64,000 bases of DNA. It comes from Butyrivibrio sp. LC3010. Its GTDB lineage: Bacteria; Bacillota; Clostridia; Lachnospirales; Lachnospiraceae. The stretch covers positions 62,001 through 126,000 of the forward strand of contig NZ_AUJU01000006.1 in assembly GCF_000424385.1 (NCBI RefSeq), read 5' to 3'. The notes under the pieces are model-generated. The model made no database searches, was not told the origin of the DNA, and saw nothing but the letters and a program-made list of their open reading frames with translations. Of the stretch, positions 1-6,460 are shown piece by piece. The position numbers were made by a program, and so were the translations under genes. Position 1 is the stretch's first letter. Every line of letters begins with the position of its first letter.

Positions 1-379
1 GTCCAAGATCTCTTGTAACCGTAAGAGTACCGTTACCCACTGCTCCTCCTACGTTTAGATGCCCGGCTTCATTATTTGGAAGCGCAACTTCATTGTTTCT
101 GACATATCCTTTAACCTGTCCCTTGTTATTGACAGTTGCAAGAAGCCCTCCTATCGGTCCATCTCCCTCTATAGAAATTGTCAGTGCATCCTTATCATTT
201 TTTAACATGTCCCCCATCATAAGCGCACCACTCATAAGTCTGCCTAATGCTGCACTGCATATAGGACTTAAATCGTGGATTTTTCTCGCCTCTTCCACAA
301 GATTTCTGGAAGTGATCGCAAACGCTCTTATCTGTGCATCTGCAGCAGTTGCTCTTACCATGTAGTCTCTGTATTCCAT
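1..379 (-). CDS. hslO: Hsp33 redox-regulated chaperone, N-terminal part
   Basis: Partial gene running off the left edge; about 126 N-terminal codons are present. The start at 379 has the Shine-Dalgarno AAGGAGAATAC just upstream. The translation begins MEYRDYMVRATAADAQIRAF and contains the N-terminal-domain pattern of Hsp33 (ATSRNLVEEAR, SPICSAALGRLMSGALMMG, IEGDGPIGGL). Hsp33 is a cytosolic holdase switched on by oxidation of a C-terminal zinc centre; that CxC/CxxC region lies outside the window, so redox regulation cannot be checked here. Its 5' UTR contains a repeat (411-472) shared with a distant locus. Family assignment is firm. Confidence 0.9.
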   Translation of the reverse strand, partial: MEYRDYMVRATAADAQIRAFAITSRNLVEEARKIHDLSPICSAALGRLMSGALMMGDMLKNDKDALTISIEGDGPIGGLLATVNNKGQVKGYVRNNEVALPNNEAGHLNVGGAVGNGTLTVTRDLG

Positions 380-410
380 GTATTCTCCTTTAATAACGAC
401 AATTTATTAT

Positions 411-472
411 CTGGCTAAGTCCGTTCGGATGCCAGTACGGTTCTTATTTCGTTTATGGCCGGCACCAGACTC
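411..472. repeat. Intergenic repeat F, copy 1 (5' UTR of hslO)
   Basis: On the plus strand this copy starts with CTGGC, then TAAGTCCGTTCGGAT, then GCCAG, so it can fold as a 5-bp hairpin around a CCGTTCGG core. It ends in CACCAGACTCC. A second copy at 53236-53306 shares the TAAGTCCG-TCGGATGCCAGTAC block and the ACCAG-CTCC end. It lies between the pta terminator and the hslO start. Function unknown. Confidence 0.55.
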
Positions 473-513
473 CTTATTGATAAACAAATTGTGCGCTAAC
501 GGTTTTTATTCAA

Positions 514-553
514 AAATTTACCGGCCCATCTCAGTTGAAACAGGTCGGTAAAT
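514..553 (-). terminator. Terminator downstream of pta
   Basis: On the minus strand ATTTACCGACCTG and the matching GGGCCGGTAAAT arm form a stem around TTTCAACTGAGA, followed by a T-rich tract (TTTTTGAAT). It lies 38 bases past the pta stop. Confidence 0.75.
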
Positions 554-590
554 ACTTTTACAAACTTCAGTTTCTAAACCTGCCAATCAT

Positions 591-1574
591 TTAAGCAAGG
601 CTGGCAGTTATTATAGCCATTGAGTAAACTTCAATAGCGTTGCATCCTCTTGAAAGGTCATTGATCTGAGCATTAAGACCAAGAAGGATAGGTCCATATG
701 CCTCAAAATTGCCCATACGCTGTGCAATCTTATAGCCAAGGTTACCTGCATCAATATTAGGGAAAATGAAGGTATTTGCATGGCCTGCAACAGGTGAATC
801 GGGAGTTTTTACTCTTGCAACCTTAGGTGATACTGCAGCATCGAACTGAAGCTCACCATCGATAGGAAGATTAGGATATTTCTCCTGTGCCTTCTTAGTT
901 GCATTCTGCATCTTGGTTACGGAAGGGCTCTTAGCAGATCCTTTTGTTGAGAATGAAAGGAAAGCAACCTTGGGGTCAACGCCGAATGCCTTAGCACATT
1001 CAACTGTCTCTCCACAGATCTCAACGAGCTCATCCTCTGTAGGATCGATATTGATCGCACAGTCACCCATTGCTATTACTTCATTGTCCCCTACTGCAGA
1101 AGGACGAACAAGGATAAAGCAGGATGATACAACTGTATTTCCAGGCTTAGTCTTAATGATCTGAAGTGCAGGACGTACAGTATCAGCTGTTGAATATGTT
1201 GCACCGCCAAGGAGACAGTCTGCCTTCTTCATCTTAACAAGCATGGTTCCGAAATAATTAGCCTGAGAAAGAATCTCTCTTGCCTGCTCAGGAGTCATGC
1301 CCTTACTCTTACGAAGTTCAACAAATTCATCAACCATAGCCTCAAAATCTTCGTAATTTGTAGGATCAATTATAACTGCGCCTCTTATATTATAGCCTTC
1401 ATTTTCAGCTGTCTTATTAATTCTATCAGGACTTCCAAGAAGGATTGGCTTTAAAAAATTGCCGGCAAGCAATCTGGAAGCTGCTTCTAATATTCTGGGA
1501 TCTTCACCCTCTGTAAATACAATAGTTTTTGGGTTTGCCTTAAGCTTGGAAATCATTTCTCCAAAACCGTACAT
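591..1574 (-). CDS. pta: Phosphate acetyltransferase
   Basis: Interconverts acetyl-CoA plus phosphate and acetyl phosphate plus CoA in the cytosol; with acetate kinase it yields ATP during acetate formation. The 327-residue length is normal for the short, single-domain PTA_PTB type. Family motifs include VFTEGEDPRILEAASRLL near the N-terminus, DCLLGGATYSTADTVRPALQ, DCAINIDPTEDEL, and a C-terminal NAIEVYSMA segment. The start at 1574 has AGGAGGAATAGAA before it. It is a single-gene unit with its own terminator; its pathway partner ackA lies 41 kb away at 42903. A palindrome at 1629-1646 may be a regulatory site. Confidence 0.95.
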   Translation of the reverse strand: MYGFGEMISKLKANPKTIVFTEGEDPRILEAASRLLAGNFLKPILLGSPDRINKTAENEGYNIRGAVIIDPTNYEDFEAMVDEFVELRKSKGMTPEQAREILSQANYFGTMLVKMKKADCLLGGATYSTADTVRPALQIIKTKPGNTVVSSCFILVRPSAVGDNEVIAMGDCAINIDPTEDELVEICGETVECAKAFGVDPKVAFLSFSTKGSAKSPSVTKMQNATKKAQEKYPNLPIDGELQFDAAVSPKVARVKTPDSPVAGHANTFIFPNIDAGNLGYKIAQRMGNFEAYGPILLGLNAQINDLSRGCNAIEVYSMAIITASLA

Positions 1575-1628
1575 TTCTATTCCTCCTATAAATATGAATT
1601 GATTAACCTGATTAGGTTATAAAATGTG

Positions 1629-1646
1629 TAGTAAAATATTTTACAA
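1629..1646. promoter_or_regulatory. Palindrome upstream of pta, Rex-like
   Basis: A perfect 14-bp palindrome, GTAAAATATTTTAC (1631-1644), extends on the minus strand to TTGTAAAATATTTTACTA. This matches the Rex redox-repressor consensus TTGTTAA-N4-TTAACAA at about 11 of 14 defined positions. It sits 55-72 bases upstream of the pta start, a sensible place for an operator. The Rex assignment is inference; AT-rich palindromes also occur by chance. Confidence 0.3.
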
Positions 1647-1842
1647 ATTATCAAAATATTGATTATGCGTTAAGATTATATACCCAAAAGATAAATATAC
1701 TCAAGAATAGATAAAAAAATATCAATGTCAATCATAAATTTAATCAATTATTATAAGGTGATAATTAACAATGTTAAAAGAATGATTTTCAAATAATGGT
1801 GAAAACACGGCGGACAATTATGTAAAAAATGGCAAAAATGAA
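1647..1842. other. Gene-free AT-rich stretch
   Basis: I see no gene or clear structured element here. Two short overlapping open frames run through this stretch and repeat copy A, but they have no ribosome binding site and their sequence is that of the repeat. Confidence 0.5.
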
Positions 1843-1978
1843 AGAATGTCGCTTGCGACATTCTCGCGCCGAGCGCGGTTGCTGAAGACAACATATTCCT
1901 ATCGCGCGAGTGCGCATCCATAGCGGAGCGCTTTTTATCATAAAGGAAATCCAACGGAATTTCCTATATGATAAAAAC
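1843..1978. repeat. Three-hairpin intergenic repeat, copy A
   Basis: In plus-strand order: a 10-bp inverted repeat with 2-nt loop (AGAATGTCGC/GCGACATTCT, 1843-1864); a 7-bp stem CTCGCGC (1863-1869) with GCGCGAG (1904-1910), enclosing a small GTTG/CAAC hairpin; a conserved block GCATCCATAGCGGAGCGC then TTTTTAT (1914-1938); and a palindrome built on AGGAAATCC/GGAATTTCCT flanked by TTTTTATCATA and ATGATAAAAA. The same order occurs in copy B at 7801 with different stem sequences. The palindrome end abuts the hydrogenase terminator. Confidence 0.75.
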
Positions 1979-2002
1979 AGCCGCATATTATCTATGCGGC
2001 CG
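1975..2002 (-). terminator. Terminator downstream of the hydrogenase gene
   Basis: On the minus strand GCCGCATA-GATAA-TATGCGGC is followed by TGTTTTTATC. The U-tract is at the same time the edge of repeat copy A. Confidence 0.8.
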
Positions 2003-2029
2003 CCTTGTTACACATTATATGTCAATTGA

Positions 2030-3517
2030 TCAATCCGGAAGTTCAATCTGCTTACCATCTCTATGCATTGAGAATTGATCCATAGGATAGTTCTTAAGGT
2101 TCTCAAGTACTTTTCTTCCATCAGCTTTTGCAAGAAGGCTTGCTCTTGCCTTGGTGATCTCCATCTCAGTCTTATGCTTTGAAGGACCACCTACACAGCC
2201 TCCGGGACATACCATACCTTCAATGAAATCATCAGGGAACTTATTCATCTTGAGAAGAGTAAGTGCTTTCTTACACTCAATTCCTCCTGCTGCACGATGA
2301 AGCTTTAATTCTCCGATGTCCTGTCCTCTCTCCTGCATGCACTCGATAACTGCATTAGCAACTCCGCCGCTTGTAGCAAAGCGCTTACCCCAGATTGAAG
2401 ACTCCTGATACTCATCCTCAACAGGCTCGAATTCCACATCCTTGGATCTCATAAGTGCTCTGAGTTCACCGTAGGTTACAACGTAATCTGCATTGTTCGG
2501 AACATCAGGATCCTGAGCCTCTGACTTTTTAGCAATACAAGGTCCTACGAAAACTGTAACACAACCGGGATGTGTAACTTTTAAATATCTTGAAATAGCA
2601 CACATAGGTGATACAGTTGATGACATATTGTTCTCATACTGCTCAGGGAAGTGCTTCTTAAGCATGTTGATAAATGCAGGGCAGCATGACGTAGTCATCT
2701 TCTTACCTTCAGCATATGCTTCTGCCCATTCCTTAGACTCATAAGCAGCAGTCATATCTCCACCAAGACCAACTTCAACCATATCTGAAAATCCGACTTT
2801 TACAAGTGCCTTCTTAACAGATGCCATGGTTATGTTCTCACCAAACTGACCTTCTGTTGCAGGAGCGCACATAGCAATTACTTCTTTACCTGACTTGATA
2901 GCATCGATTATCTGAACAAGATATGTCTTTGAACCGATAGCTCCAAAAGGACAGTTGTGTATGCAGTGTCCGCAGTTTATGCACTTGCTCTCGTCAATTT
3001 TGCAATATCCATACTCATCATATGTAATGGCACCAACAGGACATGCTTTATGGCAAGGACGCTCAAGATGAACGATTGCGCCATAAGGACATGCCTTTGC
3101 ACACATACCGCATTCCTTACACTTTGCAGGATCAATATGCATTTTCATGTCACCGGGATGAATCGCATCAAATTTACATGAATTGAGACAAGCCTTTCCG
3201 ATACAGAAGCGACAGTTATCAGTTACGGAAAATGCTGAAATAGGACATTCATCACATGCAGGGTCGATAACCTGTACTACATTATCTGACTCCTTGTTAT
3301 ATGTTGTGCTCTGTCCACATGCCAGTCTGATTCTCTGACGTACAATCTCGCGTTCCTTATATACGCAGCATCTGTACTCCGGTTTCGGACCGGGAGCCAT
3401 CTCATATGTCAGAGTATCCTTATGCTCCTCGTCAAGTTCGCCCTTCCATGCCAGGCGGCAAACCTCTTCCATAATCTTGTGCTTAAAACTTACTAATCCT
3501 TTGTCATTTGTTACCAT
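2030..3517 (-). CDS. Group B [FeFe] hydrogenase
   Basis: Cytosolic iron hydrogenase of 495 residues that would interconvert protons and H2, or sense H2. Fe-S ligands come first: a Cys-rich segment at 88-114, then ferredoxin-type clusters at about 133-143 (CKECGMCAKACP) and 179-189 (CINCGHCIHNCP). The H-cluster domain follows with TTSCCPAF (about 275-282), GPCIAKKSEA (325-334) and CPGGCVGGPSK (437-447). The GPCxAKK and CPGGCxGGPS forms of motifs L2 and L3 point to group B rather than the classical group A enzymes. The start is preceded by AGAGGAGATTTCA. Only 34 bp separate it from the upstream ABC ATPase gene and no terminator is visible, so it is probably the last gene of that operon. The physiological role of group B enzymes is poorly known. 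Confidence 0.85.
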   Translation of the reverse strand: MVTNDKGLVSFKHKIMEEVCRLAWKGELDEEHKDTLTYEMAPGPKPEYRCCVYKEREIVRQRIRLACGQSTTYNKESDNVVQVIDPACDECPISAFSVTDNCRFCIGKACLNSCKFDAIHPGDMKMHIDPAKCKECGMCAKACPYGAIVHLERPCHKACPVGAITYDEYGYCKIDESKCINCGHCIHNCPFGAIGSKTYLVQIIDAIKSGKEVIAMCAPATEGQFGENITMASVKKALVKVGFSDMVEVGLGGDMTAAYESKEWAEAYAEGKKMTTSCCPAFINMLKKHFPEQYENNMSSTVSPMCAISRYLKVTHPGCVTVFVGPCIAKKSEAQDPDVPNNADYVVTYGELRALMRSKDVEFEPVEDEYQESSIWGKRFATSGGVANAVIECMQERGQDIGELKLHRAAGGIECKKALTLLKMNKFPDDFIEGMVCPGGCVGGPSKHKTEMEITKARASLLAKADGRKVLENLKNYPMDQFSMHRDGKQIELPD

Positions 3518-3551
3518 TGAAATCTCCTCTATAAATCATAGTTTTACCTGT

Positions 3552-4130
3552 TTACAAACTAATACGTCTGCAAAAATCCAGCCCTTCCATATCATGTGAA
3601 GTTATAAGAAGCGGATTCCTACCCTGCTTTTCGCGAATATACTCTATCGCTTTTTTTCTGTTCTCACTATCAAGTCCTGTGAAAGGCTCATCCAGTATGA
3701 GCATATCTGTAGGGATAGAACATGCCCTGACGATAGCCACTCGTCTCTTCATCCCTCCTGATAGCTGTGATACAGGTTTATCGATTGAATCCTCAGGTAA
3801 GAGTCTTAGTAACTCCTGCCTTGCAACCTTCACTGAATTTTTGCTGTTTACCATCACAACATTCTGAACAGCTGAAAAATCCTCACAAAGTCTGTTCTCC
3901 TGAAAAACAACTCCCGCATTCAAATAAGGATACTTGTAATCACCCATGAAATGGACTCTGCCACTGTCCGGTTCCTCAAGGCTGAGCAGTATTCTTATCA
4001 AAGTCGTCTTCCCACTTCCGGACTCGCCGGTTATAACGTATGAATGGTCTTCCTCTATCTCAAGGTTAAAATCCTTAAGTACGTTAAGACTGCCATAGGA
4101 TTTACATATATTCTCCAGATCGATTGTCAT
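3552..4130 (-). CDS. ABC transporter ATP-binding protein, NitT/TauT type
   Basis: ATPase subunit driving the permease encoded just upstream, with which it overlaps by 4 nt (4127-4130). Walker A is GESGSGKTT (about residues 35-43), the signature is LSGGM, Walker B plus D-loop is MLILDEPFTGLD, and the H-loop is LLITSHD. At 192 residues it is clearly shorter than the usual 240-260 of SsuB/TauB-type subunits; it ends soon after the H-loop, so the C-terminal helical tail is missing. All catalytic motifs are intact, so it should be functional. Substrate cannot be read from this subunit. Confidence 0.85.
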   Translation of the reverse strand: MTIDLENICKSYGSLNVLKDFNLEIEEDHSYVITGESGSGKTTLIRILLSLEEPDSGRVHFMGDYKYPYLNAGVVFQENRLCEDFSAVQNVVMVNSKNSVKVARQELLRLLPEDSIDKPVSQLSGGMKRRVAIVRACSIPTDMLILDEPFTGLDSENRKKAIEYIREKQGRNPLLITSHDMEGLDFCRRISL

Positions 4131-4909
4131 CTCTGCACCTCCTTAGCGTCATTAGCCACAGAGGAAGCTCCGGGAATAAGTATTTTCCTAATAAGGCTTA
4201 TCAATAAATAAAAAATTCTCTCCACTATCCATGATGCTAATACTATAGTAAACGTCCAGGCAAAAACCTCAGCTGTATCCAGATTTATCTTTGACCTGTA
4301 CAGACCATTACCCATTGTCATAAGTGGTTGTCCGATAACCTCAGCAGCAGCTCCGCTTTTGAATCCCATGCCCACCGCAACCGAAAACGCTCCGATATAT
4401 GAAGGTATAAGAGCAGGAATATAAATAAATCTTATCTTATTTATTACCGGCATTCTGTATACATGAGCCATTTCCAAAAGTTTTTTATCAGCGGCAGTAA
4501 ATCCGCTTGTGGTTGCAAGGTATATTATAGGAAATACAACAAGAGTTACTATTACAGTTGATAGGTTATCACTTCCTATCCATATTAATATAAGTACCAC
4601 AAAGCTTGCAACAGGAACTGACTTAAGTACTGTAACTATCGGAGATACAAAATCTCCAATCAGTTCAAATTTAAGTGATATTCCTCCCAGAACTATTCCT
4701 ATAAGAGCCCCAAGTGCTATCCCGGCAACAATATGTAGTACAGATGTCACAACCGATGACTGAAAATCAGCCGTCCCTGCCATTCCTGCCAGAGCCGCAG
4801 CAGCTTCGATCGGACCTGCTAAAAGTATTTTGTTATGAATGAGAATTGCTATAAGCTGCCATACTATAAGCCAGCATATGACAATACCTGCCTTTTTTAT
4901 TTTCTTCAA
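4127..4909 (-). CDS. ABC transporter permease, NitT/TauT (SsuC-like) type
   Basis: Integral membrane subunit of 260 residues with about six hydrophobic segments, the first at residues 8-30. The EAA-type loop that docks the ATPase is recognisable around EMAHVYRMP...IYIPALIPSYIGAF. This family imports small anions or nitrogen and sulfur compounds such as sulfonates, nitrate or thiamine precursors. It sits between the ATPase gene (4-nt overlap) and the substrate-binding lipoprotein gene 27 bp upstream, giving the order binding protein, permease, ATPase, hydrogenase. Substrate not assignable. Confidence 0.85.
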   Translation of the reverse strand: MKKIKKAGIVICWLIVWQLIAILIHNKILLAGPIEAAAALAGMAGTADFQSSVVTSVLHIVAGIALGALIGIVLGGISLKFELIGDFVSPIVTVLKSVPVASFVVLILIWIGSDNLSTVIVTLVVFPIIYLATTSGFTAADKKLLEMAHVYRMPVINKIRFIYIPALIPSYIGAFSVAVGMGFKSGAAAEVIGQPLMTMGNGLYRSKINLDTAEVFAWTFTIVLASWIVERIFYLLISLIRKILIPGASSVANDAKEVQR

Positions 4910-4936
4910 ACCGTTCCCTCAGAAAAAAAGTTTAAT

Positions 4937-6157
4937 TTATTTGCTCAATGTATAAAAGTCATCCTCAGGAAGCTTTCCGCCTACTGACTTGGGATCCTGA
5001 TCAAACAGAACCTGAAGATAACCTGAAAGTGCTGTCTTTGCAGCTTCATCACTAATGCAAACGATATTGCACTCAGGTAAAGCCTTCTTTGCTATCTCAG
5101 CCTTCTCAATTATGCCATATTCCGCAACTAATTCTGCTGTAGTATCTACATCGGAAACAGCTTTTTCAGCGCTCTTTACATGATCTTCAAGAAAAACATT
5201 TACAGCATCTGCATTTTCACTTAAAAACTCATTTCTTACTACTGTTACACCTGTAAGAAGCTTTGAACCGTCAGATACTGCATCCCATTCATCTGTAAGT
5301 GAGAATGCAACTGAAATAGCATCATTTTTTGCAGTTGCCACTGTTACAAAAGGCTGTGGAAGGATTGCCACCTTTGTAGCATCCTCATTTAAAATGGCTG
5401 CTATCTCAGTAGCCTCTGACTTAAACTCAATGTTGCAGTCTGTCACTTCATTTTTATCAAGAAGATATCTCAATACATATTCAGGAGATGCTCCCTGACC
5501 TGTAGTAATTACTGTCTTACCTGAAAGGTCTTTTACACTCTTAACAGTTTCATCACCTGTTACGCAGTAAAGCACTCCGAGTGTATTAATGTCTACAAGA
5601 CTTACATCGCCCTCTGTCTTGTTATAAAGAACTGAAGCCATATTTGCGGGTACAAGTGCGATATCAATGTTACCTGCAACGATTCCTGCCATAAGCTCAT
5701 CGGGCTGAGTAGCCATAGTGAATTCATATTTTCCTTCTGACTCTCCGTTTTCAGAATCCTTCATAAGATTAACAAGTCCCATGGTTGTGGGTCCCTTAAG
5801 AGAACCTACTCTGACAAGAGCCTCAGAAGTATTATTATCTTCTGCATCATCAGTATTTTCAGCAGTTTCTTCTACAGCTTCAGATGTCTCGTCTGCTTCA
5901 GCGTCTTTTGCTGACTCATCAGTCAAATCTTCAGAGCTTTCTGTATCTGCATTTTCTTCAGAAGAAACCTGCTCAGCTTCTTCTGCTTCATTATTCTCAT
6001 TTTCAGTTTCTGCCTCATTTGCAGCTTCCTCAACTACAGCAGCTTCCTGAACAGACTCCTGTTGTAATGAATCTGCAGATGAATTATTGCCACATCCGGT
6101 CAGCACAGATACACTGAGCATCAACGCGCTTACAATAGATAAATATTTTTTCATCAT
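4937..6157 (-). CDS. ABC transporter substrate-binding lipoprotein with acidic linker
   Basis: Signal peptide with lipobox LSVSVLTGC (Cys22), so it should be anchored outside the membrane. Residues about 31-113 are a very acidic low-complexity linker rich in Glu, Asp, Ala, Ser and Asn. The binding domain follows (VRVGSLKGPTTMGLVNLM, MAGIVAGNIDIALVPANMAS, GKTVITTGQGASPEYVLRYLL), resembling the NMT1/ThiY and sulfonate-binding fold. Two adjacent ATGs are possible; the second (6154) has better spacing from GAGGAG. It is the first gene of a likely four-gene operon that ends in the hydrogenase. The unusually long linker probably carries the domain across the cell wall; that is inference. Confidence 0.85.
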   Translation of the reverse strand: MMKKYLSIVSALMLSVSVLTGCGNNSSADSLQQESVQEAAVVEEAANEAETENENNEAEEAEQVSSEENADTESSEDLTDESAKDAEADETSEAVEETAENTDDAEDNNTSEALVRVGSLKGPTTMGLVNLMKDSENGESEGKYEFTMATQPDELMAGIVAGNIDIALVPANMASVLYNKTEGDVSLVDINTLGVLYCVTGDETVKSVKDLSGKTVITTGQGASPEYVLRYLLDKNEVTDCNIEFKSEATEIAAILNEDATKVAILPQPFVTVATAKNDAISVAFSLTDEWDAVSDGSKLLTGVTVVRNEFLSENADAVNVFLEDHVKSAEKAVSDVDTTAELVAEYGIIEKAEIAKKALPECNIVCISDEAAKTALSGYLQVLFDQDPKSVGGKLPEDDFYTLSK

Positions 6158-6211
6158 ATCTCCTCATTTCAATTACACTATATAAACCATCTTCATTACA
6201 TAAACCATAAT

Positions 6212-6241
6212 ATTATACCATATTCTCCTATATCCCCTCAA
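6212..6241 (-). promoter_or_regulatory. Candidate promoter of the ABC-hydrogenase operon
   Basis: On the minus strand TTGAGG (6236-6241), 18-nt spacer, TATAAT (6212-6217), 55-60 bases before the lipoprotein gene. Its -35 lies about 14 bp from the -35 of the divergent promoter at 6256. Confidence 0.6.
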
Positions 6242-6255
6242 CGTATTATTTATGT

Positions 6256-6284
6256 TTGACGCAAATGCGCAAATTTGTTATTTT
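6256..6284 (+). promoter_or_regulatory. Candidate promoter of the riboswitch-permease transcript
   Basis: TTGACG (6256-6261), 17-nt spacer, TATTTT (6279-6284). Transcription would start close to 6291, right at the 5' end of the riboswitch aptamer. Confidence 0.55.
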
Positions 6285-6291
6285 ATAGAAA

Positions 6292-6388
6292 GTAAAAGGG
6301 AGTAGTTACCATGCATATGCATGTAACATTCATCCGTCAGTACGGGAAGATGTTTCCCCGGATATGTTGTAATTAACGAGACTTTTAC
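6292..6388 (+). ncRNA. Probable yybP-ykoY (Mn2+) riboswitch aptamer
   Basis: P1 pairs GTAAAAG (6292-6298) with CTTTTAC (6382-6388). The 5' strand runs into the conserved GGGAGTAG, and the 3' strand is preceded by AACGAGAC, like the GCAAGACC of the Lactococcus aptamer. A second helix starts GTTACC and closes with GTAAC. A third, AACATTCATCC with GGATATGTT, carries CCGTCAGTACGGGAAG...CCCCGG, resembling the CGUCA-containing metal-binding arm of known members. The optional P4 hairpin is short or absent. P1 overlaps the following terminator, which fits a Mn2+-on switch. Assignment by motif recall, not by covariance-model search. Confidence 0.7.
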
Positions 6389-6419
6389 TGCATCATCTGC
6401 AGTAGTTGTCTCTTTTTTT
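6378..6419 (+). terminator. Riboswitch expression-platform terminator
   Basis: GAGAC pairs with GTCTC, and TACTGCA with TGCAGTA, with a small internal loop, followed by seven T. The 5' arm shares CTTTTAC with aptamer helix P1, so the two structures are mutually exclusive. Confidence 0.85.
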
Positions 6420-6460
6420 AATGCAGATAAGAAAATAAACATACTGAAAGGAATTAAAAA

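Noticed and set aside
1933..1978. Palindrome of repeat copy A as an independent terminator
   Set aside because: The T-run precedes and the A-run follows the stem on both strands, the reverse of a Rho-independent terminator. The real terminator is the adjacent GCCGCATA stem.
1751..1986. Two overlapping minus-strand open frames of 65-67 codons
   Set aside because: They run through repeat copy A and have no ribosome binding site; the codons are those of the hairpin DNA.
5718..6050. Ser-rich 110-codon plus-strand frame
   Set aside because: It is the antisense of the Glu/Ala/Asp-rich linker of the ABC lipoprotein.
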